DNA from: HTCC2207 sp002685195 | Lineage (GTDB): Bacteria; Pseudomonadota; Gammaproteobacteria; Pseudomonadales; Porticoccaceae | Length of the DNA: 64,000 bases | Assembly (NCBI GenBank): GCA_051201675.1 | Contig: CP179212.1 | Span: 868,001-932,000, forward strand | Reading direction: 5' to 3' | Shown: piece after piece, positions 1 through 10,400 of the stretch | Numbering within the stretch: the stretch's first letter is position 1 | Layout: each line of letters begins with the position of its first letter | Notes under the pieces: model-generated | What the model was told of the DNA's origin: nothing | What the model saw: only the letters and a program-made list of their open reading frames with translations | Databases searched by the model: none | Translations under genes and position numbers: made by a program

Positions 1-1755
1 ACACTCCAACAGGCCGCAAGCACTCGTTTAGGGTTTGGGGTTAAGAAAACAATGATGATGGCCCAGCGTCTTTATGAGGCAGGGTACATTACCTACATGC
101 GGACTGATTCAACTAATTTGAGTGCTGATGCTGTTGCCGCTTGTCGAGAATATATTCAGTTGCGTCATGGTGATAAATACCTGCCAGAAGCAGCGATTAC
201 CTATAGTAGCAAATCTGGTGCTCAAGATGCCCACGAAGCAATACGTCCTTCAAATATTGATATATCACCGGGAAGCCTTGGCGATATGGAAGTTGATGCC
301 CGAAGACTTTATCAATTAATCTGGCAGCAATTTGTTGCCTGTCAGATGACGAATGCTGAATTTACATCTACCACAATCACTGTCGGTGCAGATGGCTATG
401 AGCTCACGACTAAAGGCAGGGTGACTCGCTTTGATGGTTACTTGGCGGTTATGCCGCTCAATCGTAAAAGCGATGATGACATTGAACTTCCAGACCTGAA
501 AAAAGATGATGAAATGTCGATGTTGGCACTCATTCCCCAGCAGCATTTCACCAAGCCTGTCGCTCGGTTCTCAGAGGCGGCTCTCGTTAAAGAACTGGAG
601 AAACGAGGTATTGGTCGACCCTCAACTTATGCGTCTATTATTTCTACAATTCAAGACAGAGGGTACGTCAAAATAGAAAACAAACGTATTTTTGCAGAGA
701 AGATTGGAGACATTGTTACCGACAGACTTTCAGAAAGTTTTACAGATCTTATGGATTATGGTTTTACTGCGACAATGGAAGAGCACCTTGATGAGATAGC
801 CGCAGGTACACTGGATTGGAAAAACCTATTAAACCGTTTTTATAAAGACTTTAGTCAGCAGGTCCAATCAGCAAAAGAACCTGACCAAGGAATGAGGCCA
901 AATAAGCCCTCACAAACTGATATTCCCTGCACTAAGTGTGGAAGACCGATGATGATTCGTACGGCGGGGACAGGTGTGTTCTTAGGTTGCTCTGGTTATG
1001 CGTTGCCCCCAAAAGAGCGGTGTAAGCACACCATCAATCTCACAGAGGGTGATGAAGCAGTTAATATTGAAGAAGATGATGAGGCTGAGTCAAAATCACT
1101 TTTGCACAAACATCGGTGCAGACTGTGTAATACATCAATGGATAGTTATTTATTAGATGAGACACGAAAACTTCATGTCTGTGGTAACAACCCCGATTGT
1201 GTAGGACATGAGATAGAAATTGGACAGTACGTAATTAAGGGCTATGAGGGACCTGTACTTGACTGCGACAAGTGTCATAGTGAAATGCAATTGAAAACGG
1301 GACGTTTTGGCAAGTATTTTGGTTGTACCGGCGAAACTAGTCCCGGTGAGCCCTGTAAGAATACGCGCAAGCTTCTTAGAAACGGAGAAGCCGCGCCTCC
1401 CAAAGTAGATCCTATTGCAATGCCAGAATTACGCTGCGCAAAGGTAGAGGATCACTATGTCCTACGAGACGGGGCCTCGGGGATTTTCTTGGCGGCAAGT
1501 CAATTTCCACGCCATAGGGAAACGAGAGCTCCAACTGTCAATGAATTGCTACCTTACAAGGATAAGATAGATCCCAAATATCAATTCCTTTTGACGGCTC
1601 CGGTTTCTGACCCTGATGGAAATGAGACTGTCATTCGTTATAGTAGAAAAACGAAAGAGCAATACGTACGAAGTGAAACTGATGGTAAGCCCACTGGGTG
1701 GAGTGCGTTTTACGGCCACGGCAAATGGACTCCAGCAGAAAAAGGGGCTAAGTAA
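1..1755 (+). CDS. topA: DNA topoisomerase I, 3' part (5' end outside window)
   Basis: This is the carboxy-terminal part of type IA topoisomerase I, which relaxes negative supercoils by single-strand passage. The reading frame is open from base 1, so the start lies upstream of the window and 584 residues are visible. The catalytic tyrosine lies in the motif ITYMRTDST near visible residue 32, and the toprim domain is upstream and missing. Three Cys4-type zinc ribbons follow the core (CTKCGRPM, CRLCNTSM and CDKCHSEM regions), as in E. coli TopA. The next gene on this strand begins 151 bases downstream. Identification is secure from the active-site motif and zinc ribbons. Confidence 0.97.
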   Translation, partial: TLQQAASTRLGFGVKKTMMMAQRLYEAGYITYMRTDSTNLSADAVAACREYIQLRHGDKYLPEAAITYSSKSGAQDAHEAIRPSNIDISPGSLGDMEVDARRLYQLIWQQFVACQMTNAEFTSTTITVGADGYELTTKGRVTRFDGYLAVMPLNRKSDDDIELPDLKKDDEMSMLALIPQQHFTKPVARFSEAALVKELEKRGIGRPSTYASIISTIQDRGYVKIENKRIFAEKIGDIVTDRLSESFTDLMDYGFTATMEEHLDEIAAGTLDWKNLLNRFYKDFSQQVQSAKEPDQGMRPNKPSQTDIPCTKCGRPMMIRTAGTGVFLGCSGYALPPKERCKHTINLTEGDEAVNIEEDDEAESKSLLHKHRCRLCNTSMDSYLLDETRKLHVCGNNPDCVGHEIEIGQYVIKGYEGPVLDCDKCHSEMQLKTGRFGKYFGCTGETSPGEPCKNTRKLLRNGEAAPPKVDPIAMPELRCAKVEDHYVLRDGASGIFLAASQFPRHRETRAPTVNELLPYKDKIDPKYQFLLTAPVSDPDGNETVIRYSRKTKEQYVRSETDGKPTGWSAFYGHGKWTPAEKGAK

Positions 1756-1906
1756 TTGCTACTTTAGTTGTCCGATAAGAACGGTCATTGCTTTATACTA
1801 TGTTAAACTAGAAGTCTCACAGGTAGGGGTATGGCTAACAAGTCGTTGCCAATAGTCGGTTCAGTAGGAGCCAGACTCCGGAAAAACATTAAAAGGAATA
1901 GGTTAT

Positions 1907-2152
1907 ATGGCTTTCACTGAATATGAACTCATCGTTCTAGATGATGGTGAAATTGCTTTGCAGCGTGCTGGATCTGACGAACCATTGGTACGGATCAGCT
2001 TCTCACCATCAATAATGCAATATCTTGATGGAAAACACGTAGAAGTGGCCAAAAGTATGATGGACGCGGGTATTCAGACGGTCTTTGATATTAATGAAGA
2101 CAGGGCTCCTTCAGCCATAGAGACAGACGAGAAGCATCAGACACTCCACTAG
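1907..2152 (+). CDS. Conserved hypothetical protein between topA and lexA
   Basis: This encodes a small acidic protein of 81 residues with no signal peptide or membrane segment. An AAAGGA ribosome binding site stands about 10 bases before the ATG, which supports the start. A small uncharacterised gene also lies between sulA-lexA and topA in Pseudomonas, so this is probably its positional equivalent, but I do not recognise a named domain. It converges on lexA with only six bases between the two stop codons. No function can be assigned. Confidence 0.7.
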   Translation: MAFTEYELIVLDDGEIALQRAGSDEPLVRISFSPSIMQYLDGKHVEVAKSMMDAGIQTVFDINEDRAPSAIETDEKHQTLH

Positions 2153-2158
2153 AAATAT

Positions 2159-2764
2159 TTAGATGGATACTCTTACTACGCCAACCGCCAAGCCTTCAAT
2201 TGCAAAATCTTGGGCTCTCAAGTCAACCAATATTGGTGAGTAATCATGATTCTCTGGTAGCAGATGAATCTCATGCTTACTGCTTGTTCTCTTGAGTCTT
2301 TTCACAGTTACTTCTCCATCAACTCTAGCTACCACAATCTGCTGGTTGTCAGCCGTAGGTTGCTGGTGTACAGCAAGTAAGTCCCCATCCATAATTCCAA
2401 CATTAACCATGCTTTGACCTTGAACACGAAGAAAGTAATCTGCACTGGGGTGGAATGTGCTCGATGGAACCTCTTGATAATCTTCGATGTGTTGCTCAGC
2501 TAGAATGGGTTCGCCCGCGGCGACACGCCCGATAATAGGGATTCCCGAATATTGTTCAACAATACGGATGCCTCTTGATGCACCGGGAATCATTTCTATG
2601 ACGCCTTTACGGGCAAGAGCTCTGAGATGATCTTCAGCAGCGTTTGGCGACTTGAAGCCAAGCTTTTGCGCGATTTCAGCTCTAGTCGGCGGATAACCGG
2701 TCTCGTCTAGGCAATCTCTGATTAGATCAAATATCTGTTGCTGTCGAGCAGTGAGCCTATCCAT
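2159..2764 (-). CDS. lexA: LexA repressor / autoprotease
   Basis: LexA represses the SOS regulon and cleaves itself when stimulated by RecA-ssDNA. The 201-residue length matches the family. Residues 1-70 form the winged helix-turn-helix (LTARQQQIFDLI start). The self-cleavage bond is Ala83-Gly84 in VAAGEP, and the catalytic dyad is Ser118 (GQSM) and Lys155 (VTVKRL). A near-consensus LexA box lies 22-41 bases upstream of the start, indicating autoregulation. No sulA-like gene is adjacent, unlike Pseudomonas, where lexA-sulA form an operon. Confidence 0.97.
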   Translation of the reverse strand: MDRLTARQQQIFDLIRDCLDETGYPPTRAEIAQKLGFKSPNAAEDHLRALARKGVIEMIPGASRGIRIVEQYSGIPIIGRVAAGEPILAEQHIEDYQEVPSSTFHPSADYFLRVQGQSMVNVGIMDGDLLAVHQQPTADNQQIVVARVDGEVTVKRLKRTSSKHEIHLLPENHDYSPILVDLRAQDFAIEGLAVGVVRVSI

Positions 2765-2785
2765 TGTGTGTCTCCCAAGTGGTAT

Positions 2786-2805
2786 AACTGTGATTATATA
2801 CAGTA
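2786..2805 (-). promoter_or_regulatory. LexA (SOS) box upstream of lexA
   Basis: The sequence AACTGTGATTATATACAGTA carries the invariant CTGT-N8-ACAG core and departs from the E. coli consensus TACTGTATATATATACAGTA at only a few central and flanking bases. It sits immediately upstream of lexA, as expected for negative autoregulation. Read directly from the sequence. Confidence 0.93.
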
Positions 2806-2898
2806 AAATGGAATTGGCAAGTCTTACTCACAGAAATTCTTAGCAAGAATCTTGATGCTTACTAAAAAGTTGGCGACACTATCGGCGGGGAAGGCAAA

Positions 2899-3216
2899 TT
2901 AAAGCTCGTCCCAACCAAATGACTTATCAGGTTTTATTTCAGTTGCTCTGCTGTTACTTGGTGTCATATCTACAATACTGTCGCAGAAAGCTCGATCTTG
3001 GTCATTGAGAGTTGCCCATGCCCTCCAATCTTCCGGGGGATTGCTCAGCAGGATACTTAGTTCGGCCCACTGTGCTAACTCAAGTTCGTCTATTTCGGTA
3101 TTTTCATATTGGATGCTAATGGTGGCGGTATATTCATCGATAGCAATAATCTCTAATAATCTATTAGCGGTGATATCCCGATACCACTGTCCAACAGATG
3201 GTATGCGGCGGCCCAT
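2899..3216 (-). CDS. Conserved hypothetical protein, DUF6763-like
   Basis: This encodes a soluble 105-residue protein beginning MGRRIPSVGQWYRD. I chose the ATG at 3216 because AGGAGAG stands 6-8 bases before it; an upstream in-frame TTG at 3249 would extend the protein by 11 residues across that ribosome binding site. The amino-terminal GQWY motif and small acidic body resemble the DUF6763 family of gammaproteobacteria, recalled from memory and not searched. No catalytic motif is visible. It is a monocistronic gene facing away from nagZ. Confidence 0.7.
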   Translation of the reverse strand: MGRRIPSVGQWYRDITANRLLEIIAIDEYTATISIQYENTEIDELELAQWAELSILLSNPPEDWRAWATLNDQDRAFCDSIVDMTPSNSRATEIKPDKSFGWDEL

Positions 3217-3490
3217 GTTCTCTCTCCTTTCTGGTTGCTGAAATATCAACCTACCACTATTTGTTATTCAGTGTAGGATGAGAGGCCTATAAGATATTTT
3301 GTGAGTTACAGCAGAAACCAAAAGTAGTTTTTTAGCTAATTCTAATAACATAATAAAAAATATCGGTTTATTTTTTCTGGGTTGACGTTGGACAATAAAG
3401 TGAAATAATCTAATGGAATATACGTTGCTGGTGTAAAGAAGAAATCTATCTAAACAACCACGCCAAGATTTCAAATAGGGAGTAGAGCGG

Positions 3491-4519
3491 TTGAATTATT
3501 CTGACAAACAACCATACGGACGACTTATGTTAGATTTGGTCGGACGTTCTCTTTGTAGCCACGAAGAAGTGTTGTTGAGAAACCCTCATGTGGGTGGTGT
3601 GATATTGTTTTCCCGGAATCTAGGGACTCCTCAGCAGGTCATTGACTTGGTTCGTGAAATTCGTGCCTGTTCGAGTAATCTGTTGATAGCAGTTGATCAA
3701 GAGGGAGGCAGGGTGCAGAGGCTTTGCGATGGATTTAGCAAGCTACCTACGATGCAGGCCCTGGGAGATTTTTTAGACAAGGACGCTAAAGCGGGATTTT
3801 CCTTATGTCACGATGTCGGCTGGCTTATGGCTGCAGAGGTCCTCGCTTGTGGCTTGGATATTAGCTTTGCACCAGTGTTAGATGTCGATCGCGATACGAG
3901 TTCTATTATTGGCAATCGATCCTTTTCGAGCAATCCAGAGACCGTTATTATTGCTGCAAAGGCGTTTATTGAAGGTATGGCCGAGGCTGGAATGGCGAGT
4001 ACGGGTAAACATTTCCCTGGACATGGGGGAATTTTTGCCGACAGTCACTTGGAAGCGCCTGTAGATTCTCGTGGTTGGGAGCAGATGGAGAGTCATGATT
4101 TGAAGCCGTTTCGCGCGCTGGCCAGCAATTTGGGTGGGATCATGCCGGCACATATTACTTTTCCAGCTATTGATCCTAACTCTGTTGGTTTTTCCTCTTA
4201 CTGGTTGCAAGAGATACTTAGACAAAAGCTAGGCTTTGAAGGCGTAATCTTCAGTGATGATTTGACTATGAAGGGAGCTGATGTAGCCGGTGGATATAAA
4301 AGTAAAGCGCAAATGGCATTAGATGCGGGTTGCGATATGATTTTAGTCTGCAATTGTCCAGAGGGAGCAGTTGAGGTATTGTCTTACATGGAGAGAGAGA
4401 ACGTTCCTCAAAATGACAGGATAGGGGCGATGAGGTCTTCAAAATCGGTGGCGTGGAGCGACCTTGAGCAATCGTCTAGGCGTTCTGCTGTGATTGAGAA
4501 GCTCTTAAGTGTTATATAA
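3491..4519 (+). CDS. nagZ: Beta-N-acetylhexosaminidase
   Basis: NagZ is a cytoplasmic family GH3 enzyme that removes N-acetylglucosamine from anhydromuropeptides during cell-wall recycling. The family motifs are clear: VDQEGGRVQRL near residue 75, the catalytic-loop signature KHFPGHG near residue 175, and the nucleophile region SDDLTMKGA near residue 255. The length of 342 residues matches the family. The start is a TTG with GGGAG about 8 bases before it. An ATG at 3527 is an alternative, but would cut into the conserved amino terminus. No signal peptide is present. Confidence 0.95.
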   Translation: MNYSDKQPYGRLMLDLVGRSLCSHEEVLLRNPHVGGVILFSRNLGTPQQVIDLVREIRACSSNLLIAVDQEGGRVQRLCDGFSKLPTMQALGDFLDKDAKAGFSLCHDVGWLMAAEVLACGLDISFAPVLDVDRDTSSIIGNRSFSSNPETVIIAAKAFIEGMAEAGMASTGKHFPGHGGIFADSHLEAPVDSRGWEQMESHDLKPFRALASNLGGIMPAHITFPAIDPNSVGFSSYWLQEILRQKLGFEGVIFSDDLTMKGADVAGGYKSKAQMALDAGCDMILVCNCPEGAVEVLSYMERENVPQNDRIGAMRSSKSVAWSDLEQSSRRSAVIEKLLSVI

Positions 4520-4573
4520 ACAATTAAATTTTTTTGACCGAATATACGATCTTTACAAGACTGGGATATATGA

Positions 4574-5674
4574 ATGAATAATTTTCAAAAATGGTTAGTA
4601 GACCTAACGGGTGAGGAATCTCTTTGGATCATTGAATTATTTCTGATCGTATTGGTTGCTCTTAGTCTGGGCTATATTTTCAACCGGGTTATTGATCGCC
4701 TAGAGGCTCACGCGGCCAAGACTAAAACAGTATGGGACGATGCGTTTATAGAAGCCTGCAGAAAACCTTTGGTGTGGTTGGTGTGGATACTCGGTATTAA
4801 TTTCGCTGCCGCGGTTGCCGCAGAGAGAATGGAATCTCCGATGCTTGGTTTAATTGATCCTGTAAATCGATTGGCGATTATTGTCCTTGGCGCGCTATTT
4901 TTAAATAACTTCATTAAACGCGCAGAGCGAAATCTGATCAGTCCAGAGTTTATCTCTGATCCTGTAGATCCCACCACAGTCCGAGTTGTTGCAAAGTTAC
5001 TGCGCGTGTCGGTAATCATTACTGCGGTGCTAATTGCGATGCAGCTTTTTGGTTACAGTATTTCGGGATTGTTGGCATTTGGAGGTATCGGTGGTATTGC
5101 AGTTGGCTTTGCTGCAAAAGATCTATTAGCGAACTTCTTTGGCGGATTGATGATTTATTTAGATCGACCATTTTCTGTGGGCGATTGGATAAGATCTCCA
5201 GATAAAGAGATTGAAGGTACCGTTGAAGATGTTGGTTGGAGACTAACGCGAATTCGCACCTTTGATAAACGCCCTTTGTATATCCCCAACGCAGTATTCG
5301 CCAATATTTCTGTGGAAAACCCATCTCGAATGACCAATCGTCGAATCTATGAGACGGTTGGTATTCGATATTCGGATTTAACGTCAATGGGCACAGTTGT
5401 AGATCAGGTAACAGAGATGCTTCTGCAACATGATGATATTGATAATAATCAGACCATGATCGTTAATTTTAATAAGTTCTCATCAAGCTCCCTAGACTTC
5501 TTTATCTATACGTTTACTAAAACGACTGACTGGGTTGCTTATCACAAAATTAAGCAGGACGTGTTACTTCAAGTCGCGGGTGTAATTGAAGCCAATGGAG
5601 CTGAAATCGCGTTCCCCACCTCCACAGTTCATCTCGAAACTCATGAGCAACTATCGTTAGAAAAGAGTCAGTAG
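4574..5674 (+). CDS. MscS-family mechanosensitive ion channel
   Basis: This encodes a small-conductance mechanosensitive channel of 366 residues in the inner membrane. Hydrophobic segments occupy roughly residues 15-35, 65-85, 95-115 and 140-165. They are followed by the pore-lining TM3 signature, with its glycine/alanine pattern (GGIGGIAVGFAAKDLLANFF) near residues 170-190, and the beta domain beginning DRPFSVGDWI. The architecture is close to YnaI/YbdG-like members with extra amino-terminal helices. The lipocalin gene follows directly, and probably shares its transcript. An osmotic safety-valve role is inferred from the family. Confidence 0.93.
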   Translation: MNNFQKWLVDLTGEESLWIIELFLIVLVALSLGYIFNRVIDRLEAHAAKTKTVWDDAFIEACRKPLVWLVWILGINFAAAVAAERMESPMLGLIDPVNRLAIIVLGALFLNNFIKRAERNLISPEFISDPVDPTTVRVVAKLLRVSVIITAVLIAMQLFGYSISGLLAFGGIGGIAVGFAAKDLLANFFGGLMIYLDRPFSVGDWIRSPDKEIEGTVEDVGWRLTRIRTFDKRPLYIPNAVFANISVENPSRMTNRRIYETVGIRYSDLTSMGTVVDQVTEMLLQHDDIDNNQTMIVNFNKFSSSSLDFFIYTFTKTTDWVAYHKIKQDVLLQVAGVIEANGAEIAFPTSTVHLETHEQLSLEKSQ

Positions 5675-5701
5675 GTGACTCTTGTTGTTTTTGAGAGAAC
5701 C

Positions 5702-6235
5702 ATGAGAAGAGTTCGTAATGGGTTCCTAGGAATGCTGTTTGTTGGTCTTACCAGTTGTACGGGCCTTCCCCAGGGCGTTGAGCCAGTGAAAGATTTCAAG
5801 ATGGAGCGATATCTAGGACAGTGGTATGAAATTGCTCGGTTGGATCATTCATTTGAGAGAGGATTGAGCGCAGTTACTGCTAGCTACTCTGTTAGAGATG
5901 ACGGCGGCATAAAGGTGGTCAACAGAGGATTTAAAGACGAAACCGACCAATGGGAGCAAGCAGAGGGTAAGGCCTATCATGTCGGTTCAAAGGATGAGGG
6001 GCATCTTAAAGTGTCCTTTTTTGGCCCCTTTTATGGTTCCTATGTGATTTTTGAGTTAGATACCGCCGATTATCAATATGCATTTGTTGCTGGAATGAAT
6101 ACGGATTATCTTTGGCTTCTTTCGCGTACCCCAAGAATTAACGATGAGCTTTTAGCGCATTTTTTGGAGAAAGCGGCAGGGCTGGGTTTCGATACCAATA
6201 GATTGATTATGGTTGACCAAACATCCCACCTGTAG
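5702..6235 (+). CDS. blc: Outer-membrane lipocalin (Blc-like lipoprotein)
   Basis: Bacterial lipocalins bind hydrophobic ligands such as lysophospholipids at the outer membrane. The ATG at 5702 gives a compact lipoprotein signal peptide with lipobox LTSC and Cys19. An upstream GTG at 5675, directly after the mscS stop codon, would add nine residues ahead of the signal. The lipocalin signature appears as YLGQWYEIARLDHSFERGL near residues 36-54, with later strands FFGPFYGSYVIFELD and YLWLLSRTP. The residue after Cys19 is Thr, compatible with outer-membrane sorting. Confidence 0.92.
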   Translation: MRRVRNGFLGMLFVGLTSCTGLPQGVEPVKDFKMERYLGQWYEIARLDHSFERGLSAVTASYSVRDDGGIKVVNRGFKDETDQWEQAEGKAYHVGSKDEGHLKVSFFGPFYGSYVIFELDTADYQYAFVAGMNTDYLWLLSRTPRINDELLAHFLEKAAGLGFDTNRLIMVDQTSHL

Positions 6236-6245
6236 CGGTTTAGGA

Positions 6246-7472
6246 TTACTGCTCAAGGACTTCATTATCTTCAATAACTGGCGGTGGATTGGTCGGTTGA
6301 GGTTCGTAACTTTTAATAGTTAGCATAATTCCCAGTTCAGGGTGATCAAGATAATAGACACTTTGTTCTTCAATACGCTTGGACTGCGCGATAGACCAAA
6401 CTTCAGTCACGGGTATTTCTAATTGTTCTTGGCCTTCCATATCGGCTTCTCTGGGGTCAAACGACACTAAAGTGTAACCAGAGTGGCTTTTACCCAACGT
6501 CTGAGAAGCAGATTCCAACTCTGTGAAAAGTTCACTCTCTGGGGTAAGCTCCTCCGTGTTCAAATCTAAATCGGTAGACTCTGTTGCCTCAACCTTCTCA
6601 TTTTCTGTGGAGATGGGAATCAAGCGCCAAGATAAAGTCGTATCATCTGAATCCATTTGCGGGACATCGGGGAGCTTAGCTAGGCTTGTTTGTTCCTCAG
6701 AATTTTCGTTAGCCAATTTAAGTCGCCAAAGATTGGTTTCAAAATGTAAAAACCGTGATTTATAAAATCGAAAACTGCCTTCTACTTCCGCTCTGTTACC
6801 CACTTTTTGTCCAGCATGAACTAATATCCATGGATCATTGCTGTTTTCATCAGCGACAAATCGCCATGCTTGGTGGAATATTACGTTATAGTCTCTGCGA
6901 GCTAGAACTCTCGCACTATCATTTAAGTCTCGCTGATCTATAGCAAGCATTTCAAATGGATCTTCATACTCTGGTACATAAGGCTCAACTGGGGTATCAA
7001 TAGTAACAAGAAGATCAGATAGAGCTGGTGCCTCTCTAATAATTGAATCTGCTAGATTGTCCGTAATTGGGCTGATAGCTGGGTCTTGCATCTCAATTAA
7101 GGGGATAAAACCCACAAAGGGAGACGCTTCTATTAGCGATATCTCTGGCGTTTCAGGTAATAAAGCACCAACAATGGCGAGTTTTTGCTGCTCAGCTAAG
7201 GCTTCTACATCGATTAGTTCAAGAATATCGTCTGGAAAGCTGAGGTCATAATCTAGGGGTGGGACCTCTTCTCCAACATTACCTTCTTGAGTGAACAAAA
7301 TGACTTCGACTTGATACCAGTTCTGCGGTGGTATTATCTCCTCATCGCTATCAGACTGTTGCCCAGCAGCAAAGACTGATAGGAGCATTAACATAGTGGC
7401 CAACAGTTTTTTGAGACTGTGGGTCTTTTGATTTATGCCGCGCTGATATTCATTCGTTTTGAATATGGTCAT
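6246..7472 (-). CDS. csiV: CsiV-like protein (PF10972), secreted
   Basis: This encodes a 408-residue exported protein with a signal peptide around residues 20-38 (KKLLATMLMLLSVFAAG), followed by the family-like opening WYQVEVILFTQ. CsiV of Vibrio is a periplasmic protein linked to D-amino-acid tolerance through the LpoA/PBP1a system and is encoded next to mfd, the same arrangement as here. A second related block (YNVIFHQAWRFV and FRFYKSRFLHFETNLW) lies near residues 195-250. It starts nine bases after the mfd stop and is surely co-transcribed with it. Family assignment rests on the motif plus synteny. Confidence 0.8.
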   Translation of the reverse strand: MTIFKTNEYQRGINQKTHSLKKLLATMLMLLSVFAAGQQSDSDEEIIPPQNWYQVEVILFTQEGNVGEEVPPLDYDLSFPDDILELIDVEALAEQQKLAIVGALLPETPEISLIEASPFVGFIPLIEMQDPAISPITDNLADSIIREAPALSDLLVTIDTPVEPYVPEYEDPFEMLAIDQRDLNDSARVLARRDYNVIFHQAWRFVADENSNDPWILVHAGQKVGNRAEVEGSFRFYKSRFLHFETNLWRLKLANENSEEQTSLAKLPDVPQMDSDDTTLSWRLIPISTENEKVEATESTDLDLNTEELTPESELFTELESASQTLGKSHSGYTLVSFDPREADMEGQEQLEIPVTEVWSIAQSKRIEEQSVYYLDHPELGIMLTIKSYEPQPTNPPPVIEDNEVLEQ

Positions 7473-7480
7473 TCTCCCTG

Positions 7481-10400
7481 TTACTTTGATTTAATCGGCA
7501 GAAGTTTAGTCAACAAATCAGATACCAACCTGAACCGCTCTCGTGGATCATCCATAGGCATAGTGAAACTCAGTTGGTCATTGTTTTGCAAGCGGAATGT
7601 ATCTGGTTCGGCTTGCACCATTTTAATAATCGTTATGGGTTCTACCTCAGTGGTGGCAGTAAACTGCAATCGACCACCGTTAGGGCCTGCTTCAATTTTC
7701 TTGAGTCCTAATCGCTCACCCAACTGCTTAAGCTCGGCAAGTTGAAACAGAGACTTTGTCGGTTCTGGTAATAATCCAAAGCGATCAATCATTTCGACCT
7801 GTAATTCATGTAACTCTGAGGCTAGCTGGCAATCAGCTAGGCGCTTATAGAGCGTCAGTCGCATATTCACATCCGGGAGATAATCCTCAGGGATTAAAGC
7901 AGGAATATGCAAATTAACCTCAATACCTTGATCTAGAGATGCATCCAGGTTTGGCTTGCTACCGTTCCGAATAGCGGTCACTGCACGATCTAGCATTTCT
8001 AAATAAAGAGTAAAACCTATTGCTTGTATATGGCCGCTTTGCTCTTCACCAAGAAGCTCTCCTGCGCCTCTAATTTCCAAATCATTGGTTGCCAATGTAA
8101 AACCGGAGCCGAGTTGGTCAGCGGCAGAGATAGCTTGCAATCGTTTAGTCGCATCAGCAGTAATTTTCTTTTCTTGAGGCAACATTAGGTAGGCGTATGC
8201 TTGGTGATGAGATCTACCCACGCGACCGCGAAGTTGATGTAATTGAGCTAAGCCAAACTTATCAGCACGATCAATCAGTATGGTATTTGCACTGGGGATA
8301 TCGATGCCAGTTTCGATAATCGTTGTGCACACCAGAACATTAAATCGTTGATGATAAAAATCTGACATGACTCTTTCCAAATTTCGTTCACGCATCTGGC
8401 CGTGAGCAATATTAATCCGTGCTTCTGGGACTAGAGTAGCTAGCTCGTCAGCCACTCTCTGTATATTTTTTACATCATTATGCAAAAAATAAACTTGGCC
8501 ACCACGAAGAATTTCACGAAGTATGGCCTCTCGAACCACACGAGATTCATGAGTTCGAACAAAAGTCTTGACTGATAGACGCTTGGCTGGGGGAGTGGCA
8601 ATAATAGATAGATCTCTAATACTATGCATTGACATATTTAATGTTCTTGGGATCGGCGTTGCCGTCATCGTCAAGATGTCGACTTGACTGCGCAGTGATT
8701 TAATCTTTTCCTTTTGTCTCACGCCAAAACGATGCTCTTCATCAATAATCATAAGACCAAGAGCTTTAAAATCTATTTCAGCATGGAGCAATTTGTGGGT
8801 ACTTATAAGAATATCCACTTTTCCAGTTTCGACTTCCTGAATAATTTGACTCTGCTCTTTACCCGTTTTAAATCGTGATAGCTCCGCTACCGTTACAGGC
8901 CAATTTGAGAAACGATCGCGAAAGTTTTCTAGGTGTTGATGAGCCAGAAGTGTTGTTGGTACAAGTATGACCACCTGCTTGCCACTACTGACAACTGTAA
9001 ACGCTGCGCGCATAGCAACTTCAGTTTTGCCAAATCCTACATCACCGCAAACTAGCCTATCCATGGGTTGTGGGCTCAGTAGATCTCGCCTCACAGCATC
9101 AATCGCTTCTTGTTGATCTGCGGTTTCCTCGAAAGCAAAATCAGCGCTGAAAGATGAATAGTCTTGCTCGTTAGCATCGCAGGCAAAACCCTTGCGGGCA
9201 GCCCGGCGAGAGTAGATATCCAACAGCTCTACGGCGGTATCGCGAACTTGTTTTGCTGCTTTCTGTTTAGCCTTGTCCCACTTATCACTGCCAAGATGGT
9301 TGAGAGGAGCTGCTGTTTGATCGCCGCCACCAAAACGACTAATGAGGTGCAAGGATGAAACGGGCACATAGAGTTTTGCATCATTCGCATACGTTAGCAT
9401 TAAAAATTCTTGTGAACTTCTGTCCACTTTAAGAGTAATCAGGCCCTGATAGCGGCCTACACCGTGTTCAATATGTACCACTGGTGCATTGATTTTTAGT
9501 TCTGCTAAACTCTTGAAAATATAATCTGGGGACTCCGAAGCCTTCGATCGTCGTCGTCGTTGCATCACCTGCTGGCCGAACAACTCACCCTCGGTAATTA
9601 AACAAATATGGTCTTGTGAAACTAATATTCCCTCATCTAAAGCATAGGTGGTGATAGAGAAATCATTATTACTTTCCGCAAATTCATGCCAGTCATTTAC
9701 CTCATTAGGATATATATCGATCGTCTTGAGCAAGTCGCACAATACCTCTCGTCGTCCTGATGACTCTGCACAAAAAAGTATTTTTAGGGGCTGTTTTTGC
9801 CCGGAATAACTACCGATAAAAGATTGCAATTTTGATAAAGGGTTCGGTTGTTTTGCATTAACGGAAACGTCCGGGACAGGATAAATCTGCGAGTGAGGCG
9901 CGTTAGTTTTTTGTTGGTTACCCTGGTAATTCAAAATAGTGCGTGGCAGCTTTTTAATTTCATGGAATATTTGGTCAACGGGCATGAATAGCTCAGAGGG
10001 ATCCAATATAGGCCGTTCGGGGTCCACACAATATTCTTCATAACGACTATTTATGTCCTGCCAAAATTGCTCGGCTGCGACTTCAATTCCCTCATCGGTA
10101 AACAATATTGCATCACTGGGTAGGTAGTCGAATAGGGTCGCTGTTTGGTCAAAAAATAAGCTTAGGTAATATTCTATTCCCTGTGGTGCGATGCCATCCT
10201 TAATATCACGATAAATGGGACATTTATTTGGGTCATGGTCAAAATGTGCATGCCAGTTGTTGAGAAAGTTATTAGTTGCCTGTTTATCCATCGGGAATTC
10301 ACGGGCTGGGAGTAGCTCAATCTCAATGATGTTTTCTAAGGTGCGCTGTGATTCGGGATCAAAAAGCCTTAGCGACTCGATATCATCATCCAACAGATCC